Source: Hyphomicrobiales bacterium (GTDB taxonomy: Bacteria; Pseudomonadota; Alphaproteobacteria; Rhizobiales; Rhizobiaceae). Taken from it: DNA of 49,563 nt. The stretch covers positions 1-49,563 of the forward strand of contig UCGV01000037.1 of assembly GCA_900471925.1 (NCBI GenBank), given 5' to 3'. Of this stretch, positions 32,677 through 39,645 are shown piece after piece. The position numbers and the translations under genes were made by a program. The notes below the pieces were generated by a model, which had not been told where the DNA came from, searched no databases, and was given only the letters and a program-made list of their open reading frames with translations. Positions within the stretch are counted from its first letter, which is position 1. Each line of letters begins with the position of its first letter.

Positions 32677-33645
32677 ATGCCGCTTCTCACCTTCCTCCGC
32701 CGCAACACGATGCAGACGCTTGGCATCTACTGGGTGCTCGTGCGCATCACCGTGCCGATCGCCATCCTCACCGAAATCCTGTCGCGCATGGGTGCGGTGA
32801 AGGCCGTCGCCCCGGCCTTTGCGCCTGTCATGAGCCTTGTCGGGCTGCCGCCGGAACTCGGCCTTGCCTGGCTGACGGGCATGCTGGTGGGTATCTGGGG
32901 TGCGGTGCCGCTCGTCTTCACACTCGTTCCCGCCTCCTCGCTCAGCGTGGCCGATATCACCGTCTTCTCCGCCCTCATCCTCTTCGCCCACGGCCTGCCG
33001 ATCGAGCAGAAGATCATCCAGAAGGCCGGGCCCGGCATGGTGGCGACGACGCTGCTGCGCATATCGGGCGGCCTGCTCTATGCCTTCATCCTGCACCGGA
33101 TCTTTGCCGCGACCGGCTGGCTTTCGAGCGAGGCCCATCCGGTGTGGCTGCCGGTTTCCGCAACGCCCGCCTGGGGCGATTATATCCTGGGCCTTGCCGA
33201 GACCATGGGCTGGATGCTCGTGATCCTGCTCGCGCTCTCCTGGGGGCTGGAACTTTTGAAAGTGACCGGGCTGATGGACCTGATGATGAAGGCGCTTTCA
33301 CCCGTGCTGCGCCTTGCCGGCATTGGCAGTGAGGCCGGGCACCTGACCGCGATCGGTCTCTTCCTCGGCATTTCCTACGGCGCCGGCCTGTTGATCCGCG
33401 AGGCGCAATCGGGCGCGATCTCGCCGCGCCAGATCTTCCTCTCCTGTGTCTTCATGGGCTTCGCCCATAGCGTGATAGAGGATACGATCGTCGTCATGTC
33501 GCTCGGCGCCGATCTGCACGGCGTCCTCACCGGCCGGCTGGTCTTTGCGGTCGTCGCCTCGGCAGCGATCGCCGCCCTGCTCTACCGGTTGCCGGACAAG
33601 GCATTCTTCGCCCGCATGTTCCGGCTGCCGGCGGCACAGGGATGA
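32677..33645 (+). CDS. Nucleoside-recognition (Gate) domain membrane protein
   Basis: 322 residues, about eight membrane helices. Two Gate-like segments are visible: GMLVGIWGAVPLVFTLVPAS in the first half and GLFLGISYGAGLLIREAQSG with FMGFAHSVIEDTIVVMSLGA in the second. Gate proteins resemble nucleoside transporters and spore maturation proteins, and several act as exporters. Control by an Lrp-type regulator suggests amino-acid or related export. Overlaps the next gene by 4 bases. Confidence 0.8.
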   Translation: MPLLTFLRRNTMQTLGIYWVLVRITVPIAILTEILSRMGAVKAVAPAFAPVMSLVGLPPELGLAWLTGMLVGIWGAVPLVFTLVPASSLSVADITVFSALILFAHGLPIEQKIIQKAGPGMVATTLLRISGGLLYAFILHRIFAATGWLSSEAHPVWLPVSATPAWGDYILGLAETMGWMLVILLALSWGLELLKVTGLMDLMMKALSPVLRLAGIGSEAGHLTAIGLFLGISYGAGLLIREAQSGAISPRQIFLSCVFMGFAHSVIEDTIVVMSLGADLHGVLTGRLVFAVVASAAIAALLYRLPDKAFFARMFRLPAAQG

Positions 33646-33983
33646 GCCCTCATTGCGACATCGGCAAAATCGCCTATTCTGCCGGCGTGGATCGAGGGGG
33701 TAATGATTTGGCTCAGAACCGGGTGGTGTTTTCGGCAAGGATACTGCGCAAGGAAGAGTTCCTGCCCCGCTATATCGTCATCAAGCCCGAACATGTGCCC
33801 GGCCGCAGCAAGGCATTCGCCGCCGAAATCATGCTGAACGAGGCCGGCCCCTTCACCCGCAACATCCGCCCCTGGGGCAAGGGCTCGGACGTGTTCTTCT
33901 TCAACCTCACCGCCCCGCAATGCGAAAAGGCCGGGCTCGATACGCATGACGAATGCGTGGTGACGCTGATCCCGAAGACCTAA
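33642..33983 (+). CDS. Hypothetical protein, possibly DUF1905-like barrel
   Basis: 113 residues; the ATG overlaps the preceding stop (ATGA), but the first ~22 residues look weakly conserved in character, and a TTG with GGGGG upstream near 33708 is an alternative start. Core VVFSARILRKEEFLPRYIV, RSKAFAAEIMLNEAGPF, NIRPWGKGSDVFFFNLTAPQ suggests a small beta barrel such as DUF1905. No catalytic motif. Confidence 0.6.
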   Translation: MSPHCDIGKIAYSAGVDRGGNDLAQNRVVFSARILRKEEFLPRYIVIKPEHVPGRSKAFAAEIMLNEAGPFTRNIRPWGKGSDVFFFNLTAPQCEKAGLDTHDECVVTLIPKT

Positions 33984-34189
33984 CCCTGCAGCGGCAGCGC
34001 CGGCTTGCGATGTTTCAGGCCGCGCGCCAGCCGCACGGTCGACGGCATCACGCGGCGCCGCTCCTCGCGCTCATCGCAGGCCTTGCGCAAAAGCGCGGCA
34101 CTGCCGGCGATATCCTCAAGCTGATGATCGATACGCTCGAAGCGACCAAGCAGCCGCCGCGTCAGTTTTGCGAAGTTCCGTTTGGACAT
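33980..34189 (-). CDS. Small basic helical protein
   Basis: 69 residues from an ATG at 34189 with AGGGAG 8 bases upstream. Basic throughout (KRNFAKLTRRLLGRFERIDH; REERRR), one Cys. Convergent overlap of 4 bases with the preceding gene. Family unknown; coding status likely but not certain. Confidence 0.5.
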   Translation of the reverse strand: MSKRNFAKLTRRLLGRFERIDHQLEDIAGSAALLRKACDEREERRRVMPSTVRLARGLKHRKPALPLQG

Positions 34190-34248
34190 GATGGGGCTCC
34201 CTTCGGAGCGAGAACGCGGGAGAGAGCTGAAAGTTCGGGCGGTCCTTC

Positions 34249-34274
34249 GGAACCCTATGCCGCCGCCAGATGTT
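34249..34274 (+). promoter_or_regulatory. Possible EcfG-type promoter (weaker)
   Basis: GGAAC (34249-34253), 17-base spacer, TGTT (34271-34274). One mismatch in the -10; 33 bases from the small gene at 34307. Confidence 0.35.
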
Positions 34275-34306
34275 AACATGATAACAATCACGCGGCCGGG
34301 ATCACC

Positions 34307-34447
34307 ATGAGAATGCTGATGATGCTGATAGTGGCCCTGATGATCACCTCGATCATCGGCATATTGGGCGTGCAGATGGTCGACGGCGGCGGCAACGGCA
34401 AGAGCGATAAGCCACCAGCCGTCATCCAGCAGCCGGAACCGAAGTGA
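34307..34447 (+). CDS. 46-residue single-pass membrane protein
   Basis: MRMLMMLIVALMITSIIGIL begins a single helix, followed by GVQMVDGGGNGKSDKPP and a short polar tail. A weak GGCCGGGA ribosome site. Convergent with the SDR gene 9 bases later. Too short for most gene callers. Confidence 0.5.
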   Translation: MRMLMMLIVALMITSIIGILGVQMVDGGGNGKSDKPPAVIQQPEPK

Positions 34448-34456
34448 CAGGCTCGC

Positions 34457-35257
34457 TCAGAAAGCCGAGCGGATGGTGCCGCCATCGACGCGCAGCGTGG
34501 CGCCGCTGATATAGGCGCCGTGGCCGCTCGCAAGATAGACGACGGCGGCGGCGATCTCCTCGGGGCGACCGAGGCGGCCGATGTCGTTCGGCACCATGTC
34601 CTTGACGCAGCCGCGCTCGATCTCTTCCCAGCTCTCGCCCCAGCCGTGGGCGGGCGCGATCTTTTCCAGAAGCGCCTTTGCCGACGGCACAAGAATGGCG
34701 CCGGGCGAAACCACGTTCGACGTGACGCCGGTATCCTTCAGCCGCCGCGCCAGCGAGACCGCGAGATTGTGGCGGGCGGCTAGCGAGGCCTCATAGTCAG
34801 GTTGCATCGGGATCGGCTGCGAAGCGAGCCCGCCGCCGATCTGGATCACCCGGCCCCAGCCGCGCTGGACCATGGCGGGCACGATCGCCTGGATCATCCT
34901 GACGGCGGAGATCACGTTGATCTGATAGGTCTCGGCCCATTTGGCGGGCGTTGCTGTATGCCAGTCGAGATGGTGATAATTGCCGGCATTGTTGACGAGA
35001 ATATCGATCTCGCCTCCGCCAAGCGCCTGGGCGACCACGGCTTCGGCCTCTCCGTCATCCGCGAGATCGCCGATCGCCACATCCGCCCTGCCGCCGGAAA
35101 CGATGATGGCGCCGGCAACCGCCTCGGCCCGCGCTCGGTCACGCCCATGCACGACGACATCGGCCCCCTCGGCGGCGAGCATCCGCACCATCGCTTCGCC
35201 AAGCCCCGCCGAAGAGCCCGTTACCAGCGCGCGTTTGCCGGAAAGCTGCATATCCAT
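34457..35257 (-). CDS. SDR-fold oxidoreductase lacking the catalytic lysine
   Basis: 266 residues. A Rossmann start TGSSAGLG, ADVVVHGRDR, the NNAG motif in ILVNNAGNYHH and a C-terminal SGATLRVDGG identify the classical short-chain dehydrogenase family. The active-site Tyr is present in PDYEASLAARHNL, but the Lys four residues after it (YxxxK) is Leu, and the usual Ser strand reads QIGGGLASQ. It may be a weak or altered enzyme or a binding protein. GGAGAAAG precedes the ATG. Divergent from a LysR regulator. Confidence 0.88.
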   Translation of the reverse strand: MDMQLSGKRALVTGSSAGLGEAMVRMLAAEGADVVVHGRDRARAEAVAGAIIVSGGRADVAIGDLADDGEAEAVVAQALGGGEIDILVNNAGNYHHLDWHTATPAKWAETYQINVISAVRMIQAIVPAMVQRGWGRVIQIGGGLASQPIPMQPDYEASLAARHNLAVSLARRLKDTGVTSNVVSPGAILVPSAKALLEKIAPAHGWGESWEEIERGCVKDMVPNDIGRLGRPEEIAAAVVYLASGHGAYISGATLRVDGGTIRSAF

Positions 35258-35300
35258 TGTCTTTCTCCATCTGCTGATCTTGGATGGAGCGAAAATAGGC

Positions 35301-35313
35301 GATAGGAATTATC
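35301..35313. promoter_or_regulatory. Candidate LysR-type binding site
   Basis: GATAGGAATTATC, an ATA-N5-TAT type palindrome in the 85-base gap between the divergent SDR and LysR genes, the usual position for LysR autoregulation. Confidence 0.4.
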
Positions 35314-35342
35314 CCGATTAGACGTTCAAACCGGGACGATTC

Positions 35343-36254
35343 ATGCCGATATCCCGCACAATACAGAATAGCGGCTTTACCGAGATCAGGGCGGCGATCT
35401 CCGTTGCCGAACACCGCAGCTTCCGCGCCGCCGCCGATGCGCTCGGCATGTCGCCGACGGCGCTGAGCAGCAACGTGCGCGCGCTGGAAGACAGGCTCGG
35501 CATCCGGCTTTTCAACCGCACCACCCGCAGTGTCTCGCTCACCTCGGCCGGCGAGGAATTCATCGCCAGCGTCGCGCCATCACTCGCCTCGATAGAGCGG
35601 GCGATGGAGGCTGCCGGCAGCCACGGCACGCGGCCCTCCGGCACCTTGCGCATCAACAGCTCGGTCACCGGCGCCCACGAAATCCTGACACCGCTGATCC
35701 TCACCTATCTGCAGCGCTATCCCGCCGTGCAGGTGGAAGTGACGACCGAGAGCCGGCTCGTGGATGTGGTCCTCGATGGCTGCGACGCCGGCATCCGGCT
35801 TGCCGAATCCGTGCCGGCGGAAATGGTGGCCGTGCCCCTGCCCTTCGGCCTCGATTTCTGCGTGGTCGGCGCGCCCGCATATCTGGCCGATCATCCGCCG
35901 CCGAACTCGCCTCTCGACCTGAAGGACCATCGCTGCGTCAGGTCGAAGGCTGCAAACGGCAGCATCTATCACTGGGAATTCGAAAATCACGGCGAGGCAC
36001 TGGAGATCGATGTGTCAGGCGGCCTGACGCTGGACGAGCAATCGCTGATGCTGAAGGCGGCCATCGCCGGCATGGGCCTCGCCTATATCTCCCGCGCCAT
36101 CGCCGCCGAGGCGATCGCGGCCGGCAAGCTCGTCACGGTGCTGGAAAACTACCTGCCGCGCCAATCCCGGCTCTGCCTCTACTACCCGCGCAACCGCAAT
36201 ACATCCGCGGCGCTGCGGGCGCTGATCGAGCTGATCCGTGGTGGGGGTGGGTGA
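35343..36254 (+). CDS. LysR-family transcriptional regulator
   Basis: 303 residues. The N-terminal winged helix is in standard position (ISVAEHRSFRAAADALGMSP, LEDRLGIRLFNRTTRSVSLT), and the effector-binding domain covers about residues 95-300 (GTLRINSSVTGAHEILTPLI; SRLVDVVLDGCDAGIRLAES). It is divergent from the SDR gene and probably regulates it. Confidence 0.93.
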   Translation: MPISRTIQNSGFTEIRAAISVAEHRSFRAAADALGMSPTALSSNVRALEDRLGIRLFNRTTRSVSLTSAGEEFIASVAPSLASIERAMEAAGSHGTRPSGTLRINSSVTGAHEILTPLILTYLQRYPAVQVEVTTESRLVDVVLDGCDAGIRLAESVPAEMVAVPLPFGLDFCVVGAPAYLADHPPPNSPLDLKDHRCVRSKAANGSIYHWEFENHGEALEIDVSGGLTLDEQSLMLKAAIAGMGLAYISRAIAAEAIAAGKLVTVLENYLPRQSRLCLYYPRNRNTSAALRALIELIRGGGG

Positions 36255-36276
36255 TTGGTTGGTAAATGCGGAGAGA

Positions 36277-36684
36277 TTATGCGCGCCGCAATGTCTCGAC
36301 ATCGTCGGGATGACGCTCGAGCATGCGGAACAGATTGACGACAGCAGGCGGCGGACTGACTTTTCCTGTCTCGTAGCGCGAAAAGGCATTGTGCCCGCCC
36401 CCGGTCAACGCTGACGCTTCAGCCTGATTCAAGCGCAATTTTTTCCGGATACGGCGCAAGTCCTCGCCGACGGCCCGCCTTTCCTGCAAAACCAGCGCAT
36501 CGCTGGCCTGCGCATAACGCTCCGCACTGACCTGATCATACTCGATTTCGCCGCAGGAACCGCAACGAAAGCCCGAAAGGCCCTCGACATCCGCTTTCAG
36601 GTTGCGAAACGTGACCTGATGGGTCTCGTTGAAGAACGGCGTCATCTCGGCCTTTGCATCACAGCAGACACAGATCCTGGACAT
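36277..36684 (-). CDS. mqsA: MqsA-family antitoxin/repressor
   Basis: 135 residues. An N-terminal YgiT-type zinc domain (CVCC at 5-8, CGSCGE near 41) is followed by a C-terminal XRE helix-turn-helix (RRIRKKLRLNQAEASALTGG; HNAFSRYETGKVSPP). MqsA binds and inhibits MqsR and represses the operon through the C-terminal domain. The toxin gene lies directly upstream, two bases away, in the toxin-first order of E. coli. Confidence 0.93.
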   Translation of the reverse strand: MSRICVCCDAKAEMTPFFNETHQVTFRNLKADVEGLSGFRCGSCGEIEYDQVSAERYAQASDALVLQERRAVGEDLRRIRKKLRLNQAEASALTGGGHNAFSRYETGKVSPPPAVVNLFRMLERHPDDVETLRRA

Positions 36685-36686
36685 TG

Positions 36687-36989
36687 TTACAACTCCTTGA
36701 ACTGGATGACCGGCGCACCGTCTTCCCTCAACGTCAGCTTGACATATGCTTTTCCGACCGGCGTATCGGCATGGTAGACATCCTGCCAGAGGCTGTTGTC
36801 ACCATAGGTCGTCATCGACTTGTAGAGATCACGCCCCTTGAGTGCGCAGACCACGTCTATCATCTCTGACGTGGTCAGCCCCATGGATCTCCCGCCGTCG
36901 ATGGCACTTTTGGTAAACGCCGCCGCTCTCTTTTCTCTAACGACGACAATGACCGCGGCGAGATTATAATGAGCCTTTCGCTTTTCCAT
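36687..36989 (-). CDS. mqsR: MqsR-family mRNA interferase toxin
   Basis: 100 residues from an ATG at 36989 (upstream in-frame extension rejected for lack of signal). MEKRKAHYNLAAVIVVV, GLTTSEMIDVVCALKGRDLYKSMTTYGD, WQDVYHADT and AYVKLTLREDGAPVIQFKEL follow the MqsR fold. MqsR is a RelE-like ribonuclease cutting mRNA, in E. coli at GCU. Both genes intact, so an active module is likely. Confidence 0.92.
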   Translation of the reverse strand: MEKRKAHYNLAAVIVVVREKRAAAFTKSAIDGGRSMGLTTSEMIDVVCALKGRDLYKSMTTYGDNSLWQDVYHADTPVGKAYVKLTLREDGAPVIQFKEL

Positions 36990-36996
36990 GCCTAAA

Positions 36997-37013
36997 TTAC
37001 CCTTTGAGGGTAA
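36997..37013. promoter_or_regulatory. Operator of the mqsRA operon
   Basis: A perfect 7-bp inverted repeat TTACCCT-TTG-AGGGTAA begins 8 bases upstream of the toxin ATG. It resembles the short palindrome (AACCT...AGGTT) recognised by E. coli MqsA. Confidence 0.7.
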
Positions 37014-37393
37014 ATATTCAAGTCCTGATATCGCTTTATCAATATATGCCCCTGCACCTTTGGCTGGAATCTCGCAACGCTTACAGTGCAGAGCTCCCGC
37101 TTTGATTGAAGAATGACCCGTCCCGGCACTGTTTTTCAAGAGTTCGTTCTGTTTGACGGATGCAGGCAGGCAGGATTCTTTTGAATTTCCGCGCTCCGAC
37201 GTGAGGAGACATGAGTGAGGTTGCGGCAACCCTAATACCTAGTGCCGTTTGCGAGCGCCTGCGAATATCGCACTATATTCGGCTATCTCCAGGATCAGCT
37301 CGTCGATCAGCAGACCATCGTAAGGAACATCCTGCTTATTCGTGCTTGGCATATTGGCCTGCAGATGTTCGACACCGGCAGTGGTGCCAACAG
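37014..37393. other. Intergenic region, no gene seen
   Basis: 380 bases between the MqsR operator and the sigma factor stop. The frames over it have no ribosome sites or coherent composition. No anti-sigma gene is found here. Confidence 0.4.
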
Positions 37394-38074
37394 CTACCGT
37401 CCCATCAGCTGGCTCATCACCCGCTCGGTCAGCCGGTCGCATTTCCATCCTGCGAAAGGAAAGGCATCCAGCGCGACCGGGCCGATCAGCTCGTCGAGCT
37501 GGCGGCGTAGCAGCGCACGCGCCCGGTGCAGGCGGCTGCGCACGGTTTCGGGTTTGAGCGACAGCATCTCGGCGGTTTCCTCGACGCTCATCTCCTCGAT
37601 CACCCTGGCGATGAAGACGAGGCGGAATTCTTCCGGCAGGCTGTCGGTGGCCTCTTCCACGAGTTTCAGGATTTGTCGCTGCGCCATGGTGATCTCGGGA
37701 TTGTCGATGGGCGAACCGGTTGGGAAATCGAGGACGCGGCTTTGCATGGTGGCGGTATCGGCAGGCACTTCGGGCGTGCGGCGCTCCTTGCGAAGCCGGC
37801 CCAGCGCCTCGTTCATGACGATGCGCGTCAGCCAGGTGGAAAAGGCGCTGGCTCCGTGGAAATCGGCGAGATGGCGGAACGCCTTGAGATAGGCATCCTG
37901 CAGGGCGTCTTCGGCCATGGCATCATCGCGCAGGATGCCGCGGGCAATGCGGAACAGGCGACGGTTATAGCGCCGCATGATAGCGCGGAAACCTTCGGGA
38001 TCGCGCGCCAGCGCCATTGCCACCAATTCCCCGTCGCTTCTGTCTGCTATCGATATTTCCGCCTGCTGTGCCAT
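37394..38074 (-). CDS. ECF-type RNA polymerase sigma factor
   Basis: 226 residues. Sigma region 2 (FRAIMRRYNRRLFRIARGIL, AEDALQDAYLKAFRHLADF) and region 4 (LPEEFRLVFIARVIEEMSVE, LSLKPETVRSRLHRARALLR) with a ~40-residue linker and a short C-terminal extension (GPVALDAFPFAGWKCDRLTERV). No anti-sigma gene adjoins it. AGGGATGAGCC precedes the ATG. It probably transcribes itself and the divergent DUF4142-cupredoxin operon from the mirror-image promoters at 38093-38173. Confidence 0.93.
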   Translation of the reverse strand: MAQQAEISIADRSDGELVAMALARDPEGFRAIMRRYNRRLFRIARGILRDDAMAEDALQDAYLKAFRHLADFHGASAFSTWLTRIVMNEALGRLRKERRTPEVPADTATMQSRVLDFPTGSPIDNPEITMAQRQILKLVEEATDSLPEEFRLVFIARVIEEMSVEETAEMLSLKPETVRSRLHRARALLRRQLDELIGPVALDAFPFAGWKCDRLTERVMSQLMGR

Positions 38075-38092
38075 GGCTCATCCCTTTTTCGC

Positions 38093-38124
38093 ATTGGATG
38101 CCGGGGCGACCCAAACGTTCCCGG
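38093..38124 (-). promoter_or_regulatory. ECF promoter of the sigma factor gene
   Basis: Minus strand reads CCGGGAACGT, 10 other bases, then CCGGCATCCAAT. -35 is GGGAAC and the -10 region is CATCCAAT, about 19 bases before the ATG at 38074. The two conserved blocks match the promoter at 38142 base for base. Confidence 0.7.
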
Positions 38125-38141
38125 CAAGGGAAAAAATCTTT

Positions 38142-38173
38142 CCGGGAACGTCCGTCCGGTGCCGGCATCCAAT
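38142..38173 (+). promoter_or_regulatory. ECF promoter of the DUF4142-cupredoxin operon
   Basis: CCGGGAACGT (38142-38151), 10 bases, CCGGCATCCAAT (38162-38173). Identical in blocks and spacing to the sigma factor's own promoter on the other strand; about 50 bases before the ATG at 38223. Confidence 0.7.
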
Positions 38174-38222
38174 CCTGCGTAGGAAACATCGACCGGCGAC
38201 GAGCAGCCGGATGGAGGACCAG

Positions 38223-38744
38223 ATGCAGAAACACCTTATCGCCGCGCTTGCCGCTTTCGCGCTCTCCGCCCCCGCAGCCTTTGCGGCCGGCGCAGCCCCC
38301 ACCGATCCGCAGATCGCCCATATCGCCTATACGGCCGGCGTCATCGATATCGAAGCGGCCAAGCAGGCGGTCGAGAAATCGAAGGACAAGAATGTCGTCG
38401 CCTTCGCCAAGGATATGATCCGCGACCACGAAGCCGTCAACAAGCAGGCGCTCGATCTCGTCAAGAAGCTGAAGGTGACACCCGAGGATAACGCCACCAG
38501 CAAATCACTGACCGAGGCGGCCGAAAAGGAGCGGCAGAAGCTGTCCAAGCTGAAAGGGGCGGAATTCGACAAGGCCTATGTGGACAATGAAGTCGCCTAC
38601 CACAAGACGGTCAACGGCGCCCTGAAAACCACGCTGATCCCGGCCGCGCAGAACCCGGATCTGAAAGCGCTGCTCGAAACCGGACTGAAGCTCTTCGAGG
38701 GACATGAGCTGCATGCCGAGCATGTTGCCTCCATGCTGAAATGA
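38223..38744 (+). CDS. Exported DUF4142 (ferritin-like) protein
   Basis: 173 residues; GGAGG is 5 bases before the ATG at 38223. Signal peptide to PAAFA. The mature protein is a four-helix bundle with the DUF4142 pattern: DPQIAHIAYTAGVIDIEAAK, VVAFAKDMIRDHEAVNKQ, KAYVDNEVAYHKTVNGAL and LFEGHELHAEHV, with conserved His and Glu that could hold a metal. Stop overlaps the cupredoxin start (ATGA), so the two are coexpressed and coupled. Confidence 0.92.
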   Translation: MQKHLIAALAAFALSAPAAFAAGAAPTDPQIAHIAYTAGVIDIEAAKQAVEKSKDKNVVAFAKDMIRDHEAVNKQALDLVKKLKVTPEDNATSKSLTEAAEKERQKLSKLKGAEFDKAYVDNEVAYHKTVNGALKTTLIPAAQNPDLKALLETGLKLFEGHELHAEHVASMLK

Positions 38745-39052
38745 GCATCCTGCCGGGACTTCTGCTTGCGGCCGGTCTTTCCCTGGCGGGAACGGCCGCA
38801 GGCGCCGCGACGATCGAAGTGACCATCGACCAGATGGAGTTCAAGCCGGCGGTGGTGATGGCACGCCCGGGCGATACGATCCTGTGGCGGAACAAGGATG
38901 TAATGGACCACACCGCGACATCGAGGGGTAATTTCGATGTGGAGATCCCGGCGGGCAAGTCGGGATCGGTGGTCGTGAAGGCGGATGGGCGGTTTGAGTA
39001 TGAGTGCCGCTACCATCCGAATATGACCGGGCGGATCGAGGTTGCGCGCTAG
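38741..39052 (+). CDS. Cupredoxin (amicyanin/pseudoazurin-like)
   Basis: 103 residues with a signal peptide to AAGAA. Type 1 copper ligands are complete: His57 (MDHTATS), Cys89, His92 and Met95 in YECRYHPNM (C-x2-H-x2-M). Small periplasmic electron carrier or copper-binding protein. In operon with DUF4142 under the ECF sigma factor. Confidence 0.9.
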   Translation: MSILPGLLLAAGLSLAGTAAGAATIEVTIDQMEFKPAVVMARPGDTILWRNKDVMDHTATSRGNFDVEIPAGKSGSVVVKADGRFEYECRYHPNMTGRIEVAR

Positions 39053-39397
39053 GGCCGCAATCCGCCACCCAATGTGACAACGGCTTTCGCGGGCAACCGC
39101 GAAGGCGCGAGGAAGCGGGAGAGCGCGAGCCGGCTGCGGCCATCAGGCGCGCATCACGCCAATCTCGACACGCTGAGCACCTGGCCCGGTGATACGTGCG
39201 GCCCCACAGCGTCTAAGCTGGAGACATGCGGGCAGCCACACTGCACAGCCTTTTCTCTTCACATCACCGACTATTCATCACTCCCCAATTTCACCCCCTC
39301 AACCATTCATCCCGATCGTCGTCCCATCAACGCCGAACCGGCCGGAGACCCCTGCTCCCCGGCCGAACCGCCCACCCCTCACGATCGGATGACGCCC
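39053..39397. other. Region left of the phage cassette
   Basis: 345 bases with no convincing gene. The right half is pyrimidine-rich on the + strand and unlike its neighbours, which may mark the left junction of the phage segment. No attachment-site repeat or tRNA was found. Confidence 0.4.
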
Positions 39398-39637
39398 ATG
39401 TGCATGTTCTCCTCGCCGCCGAAAGCCGAACCGCCGCAGGCGCCACCCGAATACGCGCAGCAGAAGACGCCTGATTATGCCGCCGCGCAGTCCTCGGCCG
39501 CCCGCCGCGCCTCCGACAAGGTGAAGGGCGCGCCCTCCACCATTCTCACCACGCCATCGGGTGCGCCGGTGCTTGCCGATACGCAGTCGCCGGCGCTCTC
39601 GGGAAATGCGCTCAAGAAGACGCTGCTCGGTCAGTGA
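39398..39637 (+). CDS. Small phage protein before the portal gene
   Basis: 79 residues (83 from ATG 39389). N-terminus MCMFSSPPKAEPPQAPPEYA, then a helical Ser/Ala region and a C-terminal GNALKKTLLGQ. Proteins starting MCMF or similar stand just before the portal gene in podovirus head clusters. Role unknown. Confidence 0.7.
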   Translation: MCMFSSPPKAEPPQAPPEYAQQKTPDYAAAQSSAARRASDKVKGAPSTILTTPSGAPVLADTQSPALSGNALKKTLLGQ

Positions 39638-39645
39638 GGCTTTCA

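Noticed and set aside
39053..39397. Possible tRNA attachment site left of the phage cassette
   Set aside because: No cloverleaf-compatible sequence and no matching repeat on the right of the cassette were found by eye.
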